The notes beneath the pieces were generated by a model that saw nothing but the letters and a program-made list of their open reading frames with translations, was not told where the DNA came from and did no database searches. This document shows positions 8,199-16,910 of a DNA stretch of 64,000 nucleotides, in pieces. The stretch spans positions 62,001 through 126,000 of the forward strand of contig NZ_JACOFV010000009.1 in assembly GCF_014284255.1 (NCBI RefSeq), in the 5' to 3' direction. Position 1 is the stretch's first letter; the number at the start of each line of letters is the position of its first letter. The DNA is from Cognatundibacterium jejuense. Its GTDB lineage: Bacteria > Pseudomonadota > Gammaproteobacteria > Burkholderiales > Burkholderiaceae_D. The translations under genes were made by a program, and so were the position numbers.

Positions 8199-10124
8199 AT
8201 GCCCTATTCCGATTCTCCTGAAAAAATGAAGAACGTGACTCCATCAACCTCCAATAGTCTTGCTGGGATTGTTGGTACTGCGGTGGTCCTCGCCTTATTG
8301 TATTTTGGACGTGATGTCCTGATTCCAATTACATTGGCGATTTTGCTGAGCTTTCTGGTCGCGCCGATGATACGTGCGATGCGAAAAATCGGTATTGGCC
8401 AAACTGCCTCCGTCTGGGTAGCGGTCATGTTACTGTCTCTTGGCATTGCTGCCGCCGGAACGGTGATAGGCTCACAATTGGTCAAACTTGCCAGCAGCAT
8501 GCCAGAGTATGAAGAAACCATACGGGACAAGCTCGCGACCATGCGCGAACTGGGCAACACGCAGTTTGATAGCCTGACAAGTCACGCGGGTAAGGTGATG
8601 AATGAGCTCAACAAATCACCAACTGACAACCGGACACAGCAAGACAAAATGCAAAATGCTGTCAATAACAATCCCGAAGCACCGGTGTTAGTAGAGATAC
8701 AGGAACCAGCATTACGCCCGTTGCAATTGCTGCAAAAAATTATGGCTTCTGTCTGGCCACCGATAGAAATGGCGGGCATCGTTTTGATGGTGCTGATTTT
8801 TGTGTTGATGGAACATGAGTCCTTGCGTGATCGTCTGATCAGACTAATCGGCAGCAATGATTTGCGTGCGACAACGATCGCCGTGAATGACGCCGGCGAG
8901 CGTTTATCACGATTCTTTATATCGCAATTTGCGGTTAATTTTGCAGTTGGCTTTCTGGTCTTTGCCGGCTTATGGGCGATCGGTTTACCACATGCGATTT
9001 TGTTTGGAACACTGGCTGGGATATTACGCTTTGTGCCTTATGTCGGCGTCTGGTTAGCAGCGTTGTTTGCCACAGTGCTTGCAGCAGCAATTGATCCGGG
9101 CTGGAGTCTAGCGATCATGGCGTTTGTGACTTTTTTTTCCATCGAAATGATCGTCGCGCAACTGGTTGAGCCGCAGTTATACGGTCACTCTACTGGTTTA
9201 TCACCACTTTCAGTCGTAATTGCAGCGATCTTCTGGAGCTGGGTCTGGGGACCAGTAGGCCTCGTCGTATCGACGCCATTGACTTTGTGTCTGGTGGTGG
9301 CGGGACGCTATGTACCGGCACTACAAATTCTGGAAATATTATTTGGTGAAGTCAGAGCCCTCACCTTAGCGCAAAATTTTTATCAACGCGCTTTGTCTGG
9401 CGATGCGACTGAAATCATCGCTGCAGCAAGGGCATATATGAAACGAAAATCCTTTGCGAGTTATTGCGACACCGTATTGATGCCTGCCTTGCATCTCGCA
9501 GGACATGATCTGGAGGAAGGAAAAATTAATCCAGAAGAGAAGCTACGGCTGGGTATGGCAGTGGGCACCGTGATAGAGAGTCTCGATGGTAAAACACATA
9601 CCTGGAAAAAAGCCGAACATGCGACGTTCTTACAAGACATGTCACTCGGCCGACACCTGCGCGCGCAACGTGAAAAGTTAACTGGTTCGCGGCAAGGTTC
9701 GTTTGATGTTCCACCGGGTAGCGTGGTGCTTTGCGTAGGACTGGGCGAAGCCGGAAATGAATTAGCGACCGAGATTTTGGTACGTGTTTTACGGCATCAT
9801 AATATAGACGCACGTCATATTTCACTCGCAGACTGTGCATCACCACCACCAGGAGCCAAGGCAGAAAGTGTTTCTGTCGTCTGTGTCGTCAGTACTTCAC
9901 CGGTCAAAGAAGAGAAACAAAGTGCACTATTATTGGCGGACGTAAAACTACGCTTGCAGAATGCCCACCGAGTTTTGGTGCAGTTGCCAAGCCCTTATGA
10001 ACGCAGTCATTTGAGTCTGAGTCAGCTACAGTTCAATGAAGAAAATGTCGACACCGCCAATTCCTATGAATCAACACTAGCAATCTGTCTCGAACATTTA
10101 CATCTTGAGACCCCGCTCCATTAA
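8199..10124 (+). CDS. AI-2E family (PerM/UPF0118) membrane protein with C-terminal soluble extension
   Basis: 641 residues from the ATG at 8199, which has AAAGG upstream; a TTG 30 bp earlier is less likely. Residues ~20-400 carry the family's usual eight or so hydrophobic segments (paired helices near residues 25-60 and 75-95, then several between 190 and 380) with the conserved ILRFVPYVGVWLAAL and VEPQLYGHSTGLSPL. AI-2E-family proteins normally end near 350-400 residues. Here about 240 more follow: a helical region (residues ~385-500) and an alpha/beta-like part with SVVLCVGLGEAGNELATEIL, resembling a nucleotide- or ligand-binding fold. Substrate is unknown; the family name does not prove autoinducer transport. 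It is monocistronic and convergent with the next gene. Confidence 0.8.
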   Translation: MPYSDSPEKMKNVTPSTSNSLAGIVGTAVVLALLYFGRDVLIPITLAILLSFLVAPMIRAMRKIGIGQTASVWVAVMLLSLGIAAAGTVIGSQLVKLASSMPEYEETIRDKLATMRELGNTQFDSLTSHAGKVMNELNKSPTDNRTQQDKMQNAVNNNPEAPVLVEIQEPALRPLQLLQKIMASVWPPIEMAGIVLMVLIFVLMEHESLRDRLIRLIGSNDLRATTIAVNDAGERLSRFFISQFAVNFAVGFLVFAGLWAIGLPHAILFGTLAGILRFVPYVGVWLAALFATVLAAAIDPGWSLAIMAFVTFFSIEMIVAQLVEPQLYGHSTGLSPLSVVIAAIFWSWVWGPVGLVVSTPLTLCLVVAGRYVPALQILEILFGEVRALTLAQNFYQRALSGDATEIIAAARAYMKRKSFASYCDTVLMPALHLAGHDLEEGKINPEEKLRLGMAVGTVIESLDGKTHTWKKAEHATFLQDMSLGRHLRAQREKLTGSRQGSFDVPPGSVVLCVGLGEAGNELATEILVRVLRHHNIDARHISLADCASPPPGAKAESVSVVCVVSTSPVKEEKQSALLLADVKLRLQNAHRVLVQLPSPYERSHLSLSQLQFNEENVDTANSYESTLAICLEHLHLETPLH

Positions 10125-10160
10125 ACGCATAATTGAAGGATTGATGGGACGGCAATCTGA

Positions 10161-10991
10161 TTAATTGCTACTCCGGTCTTGCGCCGTCCCAACCACTTCT
10201 TTATAGGCATGCCAGGTCGCGTGCCCTATTACTGGCATCAGAATCAGAAAGCCGAGATTCCAGCTCATAAATCCCACCACCACGCTGGCAACGATCAGCA
10301 GCGCCCATACGATCGTCGCCGGCACGTTAATGAACAAAGAAACACAGCTAATAATCATGGCTGTAATGGCATCGGTATCGCGATCCAGCATTAAAGGTAT
10401 AGAAACCCAACTGATGGCGAACACGATGCTCGCAAAAATAAAGCCAATGCAAGCATAAACCAACACGAATTCCAGATGTTCAAGAGAAAATAACTGCTGC
10501 AAAAACCCATGCATGGTCGGCATGCCTTTATTGTAGAACAAGGCAAAGATTACCAAAGAGGCGCGAGCCCAGACCATCAGTACGACGGCAAGTACCAGCG
10601 CCAGCACACCGATATTGCTCCAACGTCCACGCATAGAAAACACGCTGCCCAACATGCCAGAACGCACATTTTCTATGCGACGGCTGATATCGTATAAACC
10701 CAAGGCAAGTAAAGGTCCTACCAATAAAAACCCGCAACTCAAGGCTGACACATATTCCGGTGCATTGTGCAATACCAGATTCAACAGTAGTCCCATAGCA
10801 GCGAAGCAAGCACCATAAAAAAAACTAGTTCCACCTGATGCTCGAAAATCGTCCCACCCTAAGCGTAACCAGACAAACGGTCTCAACATCCCCACCCTGC
10901 GTATCGGCGGAAACACCGATTGCTCATCGATAATGGTTTTAATATCCGGTGGCGCACTGTCACCATCTCTGCCTTGCGCTGAATCTGCCAT
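10161..10991 (-). CDS. DUF2189 integral membrane protein
   Basis: 276 residues, with GGAGACAAG before the start. A short polar N-terminus leads to VFPPIRRVGMLRPFVWLRLG and WDDFRASGGTSFFYGACF, which are hallmarks of DUF2189. About six hydrophobic helices follow (near residues 60-80, 85-105, 130-150, 170-195, 205-225 and 240-265). The function of the family is unknown. The gene is convergent with the AI-2E-family gene; an inverted repeat GGGACGGC (10146-10153) / GCCGTCCC (10183-10190) at the junction may form a shared 3' hairpin. Confidence 0.8.
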   Translation of the reverse strand: MADSAQGRDGDSAPPDIKTIIDEQSVFPPIRRVGMLRPFVWLRLGWDDFRASGGTSFFYGACFAAMGLLLNLVLHNAPEYVSALSCGFLLVGPLLALGLYDISRRIENVRSGMLGSVFSMRGRWSNIGVLALVLAVVLMVWARASLVIFALFYNKGMPTMHGFLQQLFSLEHLEFVLVYACIGFIFASIVFAISWVSIPLMLDRDTDAITAMIISCVSLFINVPATIVWALLIVASVVVGFMSWNLGFLILMPVIGHATWHAYKEVVGTAQDRSSN

Positions 10992-11139
10992 CTTGTCTCC
11001 ATTCTTATTTTATTCATGGAACCTTCTTGACGAAACAAATACTTAAGCTGCAGCTTCATACTAAGACAGCAAAGACCAAAATGGCAATTGATTTGCATCA
11101 AAATACATCAGTGACTCAAGTTGCACTGCAAAATAAAAA

Positions 11140-11167
11140 ACCTGGGTACGTGTTGTACGTCCCAGGT
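11140..11167 (-). terminator. Terminator of the TMEM175-like gene
   Basis: 7-bp stem ACCTGGG / CCCAGGT with partly paired interior. On the minus strand the second arm is followed by TTTTTTATTTT, giving a U-rich tail about 65 bp past the stop codon of the 11232-11807 gene. Confidence 0.75.
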
Positions 11168-11231
11168 CTTCTCGTCATTTTTGCTCACTGCGCTTACGAC
11201 TTAATCCCATTAGCAGCAAACGTCTGATTTT

Positions 11232-11807
11232 TTACTCATGTAAAACATGTTCAATACGACGATCTGGTACAAACCACATTAATGCAGCAATCACATACAA
11301 AGCCATCGACAGCCAAGGTTCGAGATAGGCGATGACCATGGCGCTAAAATAAATCACCGGAGAAATTTTTCCTTTCCAGTCATTACCTACTGCTTTTTTT
11401 AAAACAGAATCCGGTCCCTGACTGGCAATAATCGTTTGTTGCAAAATGAAATAAGCAATCGCGGACATCAACAACACAAATCCATACAAAGCTGTGGGGC
11501 TGGCAGTGAAGTGATTCTCTCCCACCCAACCGGTCGCAAACGGTATCAAGGACAACCAGAACAGTAAATGCAGGTTCGCCCACAAAATACCACCAGTCAC
11601 CTTGCGGCAGGTATGCAGCATGTGATGGTGATTATTCCAATAGATGCCGACATAGATAAAGCTCAGTACATAGCTGAGAAAGACCGGGAATAAAGGCCAT
11701 AAGACTGAAAGTTCGACGCCATGTGGCACTTTCATTTCCAGTACCATAATGGTGATCAAAATCGCGATCACACCATCGCTAAACGCTTCTAAACGGGTAG
11801 TACGCAT
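11232..11807 (-). CDS. TMEM175 / DUF1211-family membrane protein
   Basis: 191 residues from the ATG at 11807; an in-frame ATG at 11852 would add 15 residues. The protein begins MRTTRLEAFSDGVIAIL, containing the FSDG motif of TMEM175-type potassium channels, followed by five further hydrophobic segments including FIYVGIYWNNHHHML. Bacterial TMEM175 homologues are usually 6-TM proteins of this size that assemble as tetramers; potassium conduction is known for some members only. The upstream region carries a 13-bp triple repeat, and translation signals are weak, so the exact start is uncertain. Confidence 0.78.
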   Translation of the reverse strand: MRTTRLEAFSDGVIAILITIMVLEMKVPHGVELSVLWPLFPVFLSYVLSFIYVGIYWNNHHHMLHTCRKVTGGILWANLHLLFWLSLIPFATGWVGENHFTASPTALYGFVLLMSAIAYFILQQTIIASQGPDSVLKKAVGNDWKGKISPVIYFSAMVIAYLEPWLSMALYVIAALMWFVPDRRIEHVLHE

Positions 11808-11851
11808 CGTGCAAAACTTTCTTTCATAAAAATAAATGGATAAGGCGTGCA

Positions 11852-11890
11852 TTTAAAGCTCTAATTTAAAGCTCTAATTTAAAACTCTAT
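11852..11890. repeat. 13-bp tandem repeat, three copies
   Basis: TTTAAAGCTCTAA occurs twice in a row (11852-11864, 11865-11877), followed by TTTAAAACTCTAT (11878-11890). It lies just upstream of the TMEM175-like gene on the minus strand and overlaps the alternative start. Confidence 0.9.
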
Positions 11891-11950
11891 GCGCTCGTAT
11901 CAGCCAAGGTCAATTTGGTCAATTTGCTCAATTGAGACTATGCCAGACTA

Positions 11951-13072
11951 TCAGGATGACCGGCTCAAGCTTAGAATATGCCCTTCTTGTGCGGCGACCT
12001 TGCCAGATAGCATCTTCAACACCAATTGATTGCTAGCATCGGCACCATAACTATGGCTCACTTGCAACCACGGATGTTGGGCATCCGTTATTCGCAAAAT
12101 CAATTTTTGCCAGGCGTCCGCCAACTTACTTTGCAAACCCGCAGATCCCCAATCGGCCAGGCGTTTTTTAATTTGCGCCGGGGCAAAAAACAAGCTGGGT
12201 CTGGCACCGGGTAGATGTTGTCCACTGCCCAAATCTTCCCAATGCGTGCCGCCTACCGCACAGCTGTAAACGACATTATCCGATAAATGATGATGAATCT
12301 CGCTACGCAATGACGCGCTACCAGCCATATCGACATAGACGCTGGCGACGCTGGCATCCAATTGCCCACATTGCTCATAGTTCAATACCTGATCGTAAAT
12401 CCCAAGGTTAGTTACAAATTGGCGATTGGCTTCCGATGTTAAACCGATGATCTGATAATCTCTCGCTGCCCTTTGACTCAAGGCGAATGCAAGACCATAC
12501 GCCGTTTTACTGGAAGCACTCGATATGATGACGTTCTTCGCACCAAAAAACTGATTGTCGTCCAAAAAATCATCGATCATTAATGAGGTAATGAATAAAG
12601 GCCGTAACAACATCTGCAACGCTTCTGTATCTTTTTGATACGCAGGATCAGTGGTGGTGCGCAAATATTGGTTGTACAAAGGATGCATTTCTTGTCGGTG
12701 CGCTGCACTGTCGCTAAATCCATTCACATTAATGCGACTTGGCGTAACCAATAAATGGCTCGCCATCGGGTAATAACCATAGAAGCGTTCACCTGGCTCT
12801 ATGCCATCAACGTTAGACAACAATACATCAGCAAAACCCCAGACTGGAATATTGCCCCACCCGGTTTCTGTCGGAAAAAAATTCCAATACTTCATCGCCG
12901 TGCCAAACGCAGCATACGTGACGTTATTTGAGGTAAAGGCAAAATGATCAATTTTCAGCAGCACTTGTCCCGTCGCCAGTGTTTGTTGATCAGGAAAATC
13001 TAATTTTCTGCTTTTGCAATGCGTGAGTTGATCACGTTGAACGATGAATTCCAACCCTTGATTTGTCATCAT
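11951..13072 (-). CDS. DUF2855 family protein (zinc-less MDR-like fold)
   Basis: 373 residues. The N-terminal half resembles the GroES-like part of medium-chain dehydrogenases (TGQVLLKIDHFAFTSNNVTY, then FPTETGWGNIPVWGFADVL). The second half has a Rossmann-like stretch NVIISSASSKTAYGLAFALS where an NAD(P) motif would sit, then VYVDMAGSASLRSEIHHHL. These are the recognisable features of DUF2855. No enzymatic role is established and no zinc ligands are evident. The gene stands alone, without an obvious terminator. Confidence 0.75.
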   Translation of the reverse strand: MMTNQGLEFIVQRDQLTHCKSRKLDFPDQQTLATGQVLLKIDHFAFTSNNVTYAAFGTAMKYWNFFPTETGWGNIPVWGFADVLLSNVDGIEPGERFYGYYPMASHLLVTPSRINVNGFSDSAAHRQEMHPLYNQYLRTTTDPAYQKDTEALQMLLRPLFITSLMIDDFLDDNQFFGAKNVIISSASSKTAYGLAFALSQRAARDYQIIGLTSEANRQFVTNLGIYDQVLNYEQCGQLDASVASVYVDMAGSASLRSEIHHHLSDNVVYSCAVGGTHWEDLGSGQHLPGARPSLFFAPAQIKKRLADWGSAGLQSKLADAWQKLILRITDAQHPWLQVSHSYGADASNQLVLKMLSGKVAAQEGHILSLSRSS

Positions 13073-13578
13073 AAAATCCTGTGTGAAAGTCGCTACGATT
13101 ATTCAGGCGTGTCATTACTTCTAAGTCGAAAAATGAAATTTCCATTTTTATGAAACCGCGAGGCTGTCCGCCTTTCACCAGTATCACATAAAACAATTGA
13201 TCAGCAAGCATCGTTGCGAAGCATTAAGGCTAGTCTCATCTTAGTTTTAAATTCTGAGGTTTTCGGACATCGTACCGTGATCGTAACAAGAGGCATAGTT
13301 TATTTCCCAGAAAAAATGAAGTAATAAAGAGACCGTGACCTGATCACGCCCCAAACGATGATTCAAGTTGGGAACGTCAAGCCGTGGGTTAATTATAATA
13401 AAAATTACAACTCTCACATTCGGTTAGTTGTACTGCTATTCACGCCAAATTTCAGGCATTTCACACCAGACTACGACCACCAGTCGCATTCCTGTCGCAT
13501 CTTACAACGATCAAATTTATTCTGCAGATGTCGCCCCCTTAACGCACCCCGAAACGCCACCAACAACAGGAGATCAAC
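13073..13578. other. Intergenic stretch without a supported gene
   Basis: 506 bp between the divergent DUF2855 gene and the five-gene envelope operon. One 74-codon frame at 13358-13582 overlaps the next start and has no family signal. The last bases (ACAGGAGATCAAC) are the ribosome site of the 13579 gene. The upstream promoter of the operon must lie here, but no convincing -35/-10 pair was found. Confidence 0.6.
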
Positions 13579-14232
13579 ATGAACGCAATAAATAAGCTAT
13601 CCCTCGTCAGTGCAGTCATACTGAGCAGCACTTTGATTTGCGCGGTTAACTCTGCTAACGCTTTTTCCGAATCTGACTTCCAGATGAATTTTAAAAGCTT
13701 TACGCAAGCCAAAAGCGATGCTGATGCCGAAAAAGCTGCCACTGGATTTCAGGAAATGCTCAAAGCCGAGCCTGCTAACCCACTCTTAATGGCGTATGCC
13801 GGTGCAGCAACAACCAAACTTGCTACCACAACCATATTCCCATGGAAAAAAATGTCTTACTCCGAAGATGGCCTTGCGATGCTCGATAAAGCACTGCAAT
13901 TATCATCAAATACCAACGCTGCGGCGGTTATGCACGGCACAGTGCCAGTGATATTGGAAGCCAAATTTGTCGCAGCCAACACGTTTCTTGCCGTTCCTGG
14001 CTTTATGAATCGTGGTAGCCAAGGACAAAAACTACTCAATGAGATTTTGCAGCATCCGTTATTTTCCAGCACTGCTGTTGATTTCCGTGGTGCAGTGTGG
14101 ATGCGTGCAGCCAATCTGGCGATCGATCAAAAACATCCTGAATTGGCTAAGACCTATCTGAACGCGATAATTCAAGCCAATGCGCCGCAAGCAGCTAACG
14201 CCAACAGCTTATTGAAAGGTATTCCATCATGA
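13579..14232 (+). CDS. Secreted helical-repeat protein, first gene of the envelope ABC operon
   Basis: 217 residues, preceded by ACAGGAG. A signal peptide is clear (about 29 residues ending near NSANAFSES), so the mature protein is periplasmic. The rest is alanine-rich and helical with TPR-like periodicity (KAATGFQEMLKAEPANPLLM, GLAMLDKALQLSS, LAKTYLNAIIQANAPQAAN). I do not recognise the family. Its stop codon overlaps the start of the ATPase gene (ATGA), so it is translationally coupled to the transporter and probably works with it, perhaps as a periplasmic adaptor. The function is inferred from context only. Confidence 0.75.
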   Translation: MNAINKLSLVSAVILSSTLICAVNSANAFSESDFQMNFKSFTQAKSDADAEKAATGFQEMLKAEPANPLLMAYAGAATTKLATTTIFPWKKMSYSEDGLAMLDKALQLSSNTNAAAVMHGTVPVILEAKFVAANTFLAVPGFMNRGSQGQKLLNEILQHPLFSSTAVDFRGAVWMRAANLAIDQKHPELAKTYLNAIIQANAPQAANANSLLKGIPS

Positions 14233-14906
14233 GCCAGGCTGCGATCATGGAATTACGTGACGTCCATAAGTCTTACCGCCTTGGCGAACATCTGGTGCAG
14301 GCACTTCGTGGTGTTGACCTCAAGGTGCAGCGCGGTGAATTGCTGGCATTAACCGGCCCTTCAGGCAGTGGTAAAAGCACGATCTTAAATTTGTGCGGTT
14401 TGATTGATCGTGCAGATGCCGGCGATGTACTCATCAATGGCATCGATACCCACACGCTCAGCGAAAAACAACTGACAATCCAAAGACGCGACACCATAGG
14501 TTTTATCTTTCAGAGCTTCAATCTGGTTCCGGTAATGACGGTCGCTGAAAACGTTGACTATCCCTTGTTTTTAAACGGTGTTTCAGCAGCAGAACGCAAA
14601 CAACGTGTGGCAGCACAGCTCAAAGCCGTAGGTCTGGACGAACACGCGCAGCACTTGCCAGATGCACTATCAGGCGGTCAGCGTCAACGGGTCGCTATTG
14701 CCCGTGCGCTGATTAAGCGCCCTACCATCGTGATTGCCGATGAACCCACGGCAAGCCTGGATTCGCACACCGCAGATCAGGTGCTGGATCTGATGCGTGA
14801 ACGCGGTCATGCCGAAGGAGCTGCATTCATTATTGCCAGCCATGATGAGCGCCTGACCCGCCGTGCCGATCGCATCGTTTCTTTACTGGATGGGAGATTG
14901 CAATGA
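14229..14906 (+). CDS. ABC transporter ATP-binding protein, LolD/MacB type
   Basis: 225 residues, the usual length for a single ATPase subunit. Walker A GPSGSGKST, Q-loop in IGFIFQSFNLVPVMTVAENV, signature LSGGQRQRVAIARAL and Walker B IVIADEPTASLD are intact, and ASHDERL supplies the switch histidine. The Q-loop and the following NV are typical of the LolD/MacB/FtsE branch, whose ATPases drive mechanotransmission rather than conventional import. It overlaps both neighbours by 4 bp. It should power the permease encoded next. Confidence 0.92.
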   Translation: MSQAAIMELRDVHKSYRLGEHLVQALRGVDLKVQRGELLALTGPSGSGKSTILNLCGLIDRADAGDVLINGIDTHTLSEKQLTIQRRDTIGFIFQSFNLVPVMTVAENVDYPLFLNGVSAAERKQRVAAQLKAVGLDEHAQHLPDALSGGQRQRVAIARALIKRPTIVIADEPTASLDSHTADQVLDLMRERGHAEGAAFIIASHDERLTRRADRIVSLLDGRLQ

Positions 14907-16135
14907 AACTCATCACCGACAATATCACCTGGATGAAATTTGCGTTTCATAACAGCTTACGCAACCGCCGCCGTTCACTTGTTACCGTGACCATTGCAGC
15001 TTTGGGTACTGCGGCGATTTTGCTTGCAGGTGGTTTTGCTTACTCTACGTATCAAGGCTTATCACAAGCCGCAGCGCGCACGACTGGTCATTTGATTGTC
15101 GGCACACCAGCACATTTCGGTACCGAAGAAGATGTACCACTGCAATTTGGTATTGATAATTCTGCTGTATTACAACAGCAATTACTCAGTGATCCGGCCG
15201 TACGCTATGTGCTTCCTCGCGTCGATTTTAGCGGACTCATTAGTAACGGTGACAAATCCACAATCATGCTGGCAATCGGGATAGATCCAGAAGCAGAATT
15301 TGCCGTCAAAGGACCTTTTCTGACAGTCAAAGAAGGAGAGATTTTGCAAGCCAATGCCAAAGATACTGAAATCATGTTGGGTGAAGCTTTAGCCAAAAGC
15401 TTAAAAGCTAAAACCGGCAGTGACTTGACACTCATGGTCAGTACCGTCGATGGTGCGTTGAATGCGATGGACGTTAAAGTCAAAGGGGTCGTTTCGACTG
15501 GAATTCCAGACATCGATAAGCGTCTGGTGTACACCGATATCAAGACCGCACAAAAAATTCTCAATACACAACGAGTCTCCAGCCTCGGCGTATTCTTAAA
15601 CAGCATGGATGCGACAGATTCAGCACAACAACGGATTGCCCATGCTTTGCCAGCGATGAAAGTAGAAACCTGGTTAGACGAAGCTTTCTTTTATAAATCG
15701 GTGCGTGAATTATATAACCGCATTTTCGGTGCACTTGGTTTGATTATCAGTGTCATCGTCGTGTTTGTGGTTGCCAACGCTATGGCGATGGCAATTATCG
15801 AACGCACCCGTGAAATCGGCAGCCTGCGTGCCATGGGAACGATGCCAGCAGAGCTGATACGCAGCTTCACGTTTGAAGGCATGTTTCTTGGTGCGACCGG
15901 TGCCGTTACTGGCGCGGTGATGGCCATGGTGATTGCTCTATTGCTGCTGATATTTCCAGTTGAAATGCCGCCACCGCCAGGACGCTCTACCGGCTACCCA
16001 CTGCTGATCACTATCGATGCTGCGATGTATGCCGTGACCTTATTGGCGATGATCGTCTTATCAATGTTGTCGTCAGGAGTGATTGCCCGTAAAACTCTGC
16101 AGCAGCCTATCGTTGATGCCTTGGCACACAATTAA
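14903..16135 (+). CDS. ABC transporter permease, FtsX/MacB/LolE type
   Basis: 410 residues with the type VII topology: one N-terminal helix (AALGTAAILLAGGFAYSTY, about residues 30-50), a periplasmic MacB-PCD-like domain of ~220 residues, then three helices near residues 275-300, 325-350 and 370-395. The cytoplasmic coupling segment ERTREIGSLRAMGTMPAELI is the classic FtsX-family motif. Such permeases extract lipoproteins, lipids or other envelope molecules without moving them across the inner membrane. Neighbours encode a LolA-like protein and a barrel, which suggests outward transfer of a hydrophobic cargo. Confidence 0.9.
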   Translation: MKLITDNITWMKFAFHNSLRNRRRSLVTVTIAALGTAAILLAGGFAYSTYQGLSQAAARTTGHLIVGTPAHFGTEEDVPLQFGIDNSAVLQQQLLSDPAVRYVLPRVDFSGLISNGDKSTIMLAIGIDPEAEFAVKGPFLTVKEGEILQANAKDTEIMLGEALAKSLKAKTGSDLTLMVSTVDGALNAMDVKVKGVVSTGIPDIDKRLVYTDIKTAQKILNTQRVSSLGVFLNSMDATDSAQQRIAHALPAMKVETWLDEAFFYKSVRELYNRIFGALGLIISVIVVFVVANAMAMAIIERTREIGSLRAMGTMPAELIRSFTFEGMFLGATGAVTGAVMAMVIALLLLIFPVEMPPPPGRSTGYPLLITIDAAMYAVTLLAMIVLSMLSSGVIARKTLQQPIVDALAHN

Positions 16136-16154
16136 AACAAGAGAAAGAAATAGT

Positions 16155-16907
16155 ATGTCTATCAAAAACAAACACCTTATTTCCAGCCTGATTTTAAGCC
16201 TCGCTACGATCGGTGGAGTAGCCCACGCTGATGAACTCAAAAATTTATTGAAAACCGCAGATCATTTCCGGTTAGGTGACGAAAGCATGCAAGTCGAAAC
16301 ACTCATCACCACCTTCAGCCACGATGGTGTAAAAGAGAAAGAGCGTGCCTATCTGGTCTATAGCCGTCCCAATCGTCAGTCCTTAGTATTGATGCAAAGT
16401 CCGTCTGAAAAAGGTCAGAAGGTACTGATGTCCGGCGATGATTTTTGGATGTTATTGCCCGGCAGCCAGCGCCCTTTGCGGATTACGCCGATGCAGAAAT
16501 TGCTCGGTGATGCTTCCATCGGTGATATCGCAACCACTGCCTGGGAGCAAGACTATGAAGGAAAAATCGTCGGTGAAGAACAATGCGACAAGCGAGCTTG
16601 TCTGCACCTGAGTTTAAATGCCACTCGCAAATCAGTCGCTTACCAACACATAGAATTATGGTTGGGTAAAACCTTGCACGAGCCATTGAAAGCAGATTTG
16701 TATGTGCAATCTGAAAAGCTCGCCAAACAAGCAAGTTTTGTGATGGACAAAGCACAAGCACCAACTGCCGTTGATCAGATGATCTTACTTGATCAATTAA
16801 GCAGTCATAAAGAAACGCGCGTGCAATATGTCAGCAGAAAGCCAAAAGCAATTCCAGACCAATGGTTAAATCCGATGTTTCTGGCAAAAAATCCTAATCT
16901 GGAGTAA
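16155..16907 (+). CDS. LolA-like outer-membrane lipoprotein-sorting protein
   Basis: 250 residues from 16155, behind GAGAAAGAAA; the frame runs further up inside the permease gene. It has a signal peptide (ending near GVAHADEL) and then the LolA-like pattern: ADHFRLGDESMQVETLITTF, LVYSRPNRQSLVLMQSPSEKGQKVLM, DDFWMLLPGSQRPLRI. Two cysteines in EEQCDKRACLHLSL could form a disulfide. This corresponds to the LolA_like (PF17131-type) branch found with FtsX-type ABC transporters rather than to canonical LolA. It likely carries a hydrophobic cargo through the periplasm between the permease and the barrel encoded downstream. Confidence 0.82.
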   Translation: MSIKNKHLISSLILSLATIGGVAHADELKNLLKTADHFRLGDESMQVETLITTFSHDGVKEKERAYLVYSRPNRQSLVLMQSPSEKGQKVLMSGDDFWMLLPGSQRPLRITPMQKLLGDASIGDIATTAWEQDYEGKIVGEEQCDKRACLHLSLNATRKSVAYQHIELWLGKTLHEPLKADLYVQSEKLAKQASFVMDKAQAPTAVDQMILLDQLSSHKETRVQYVSRKPKAIPDQWLNPMFLAKNPNLE

Positions 16908-16910
16908 GCC

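Noticed and set aside
13358-13582. 74-codon frame upstream of the envelope operon
   Set aside because: No ribosome site, no family-like pattern, and it overlaps the well-supported start at 13579.
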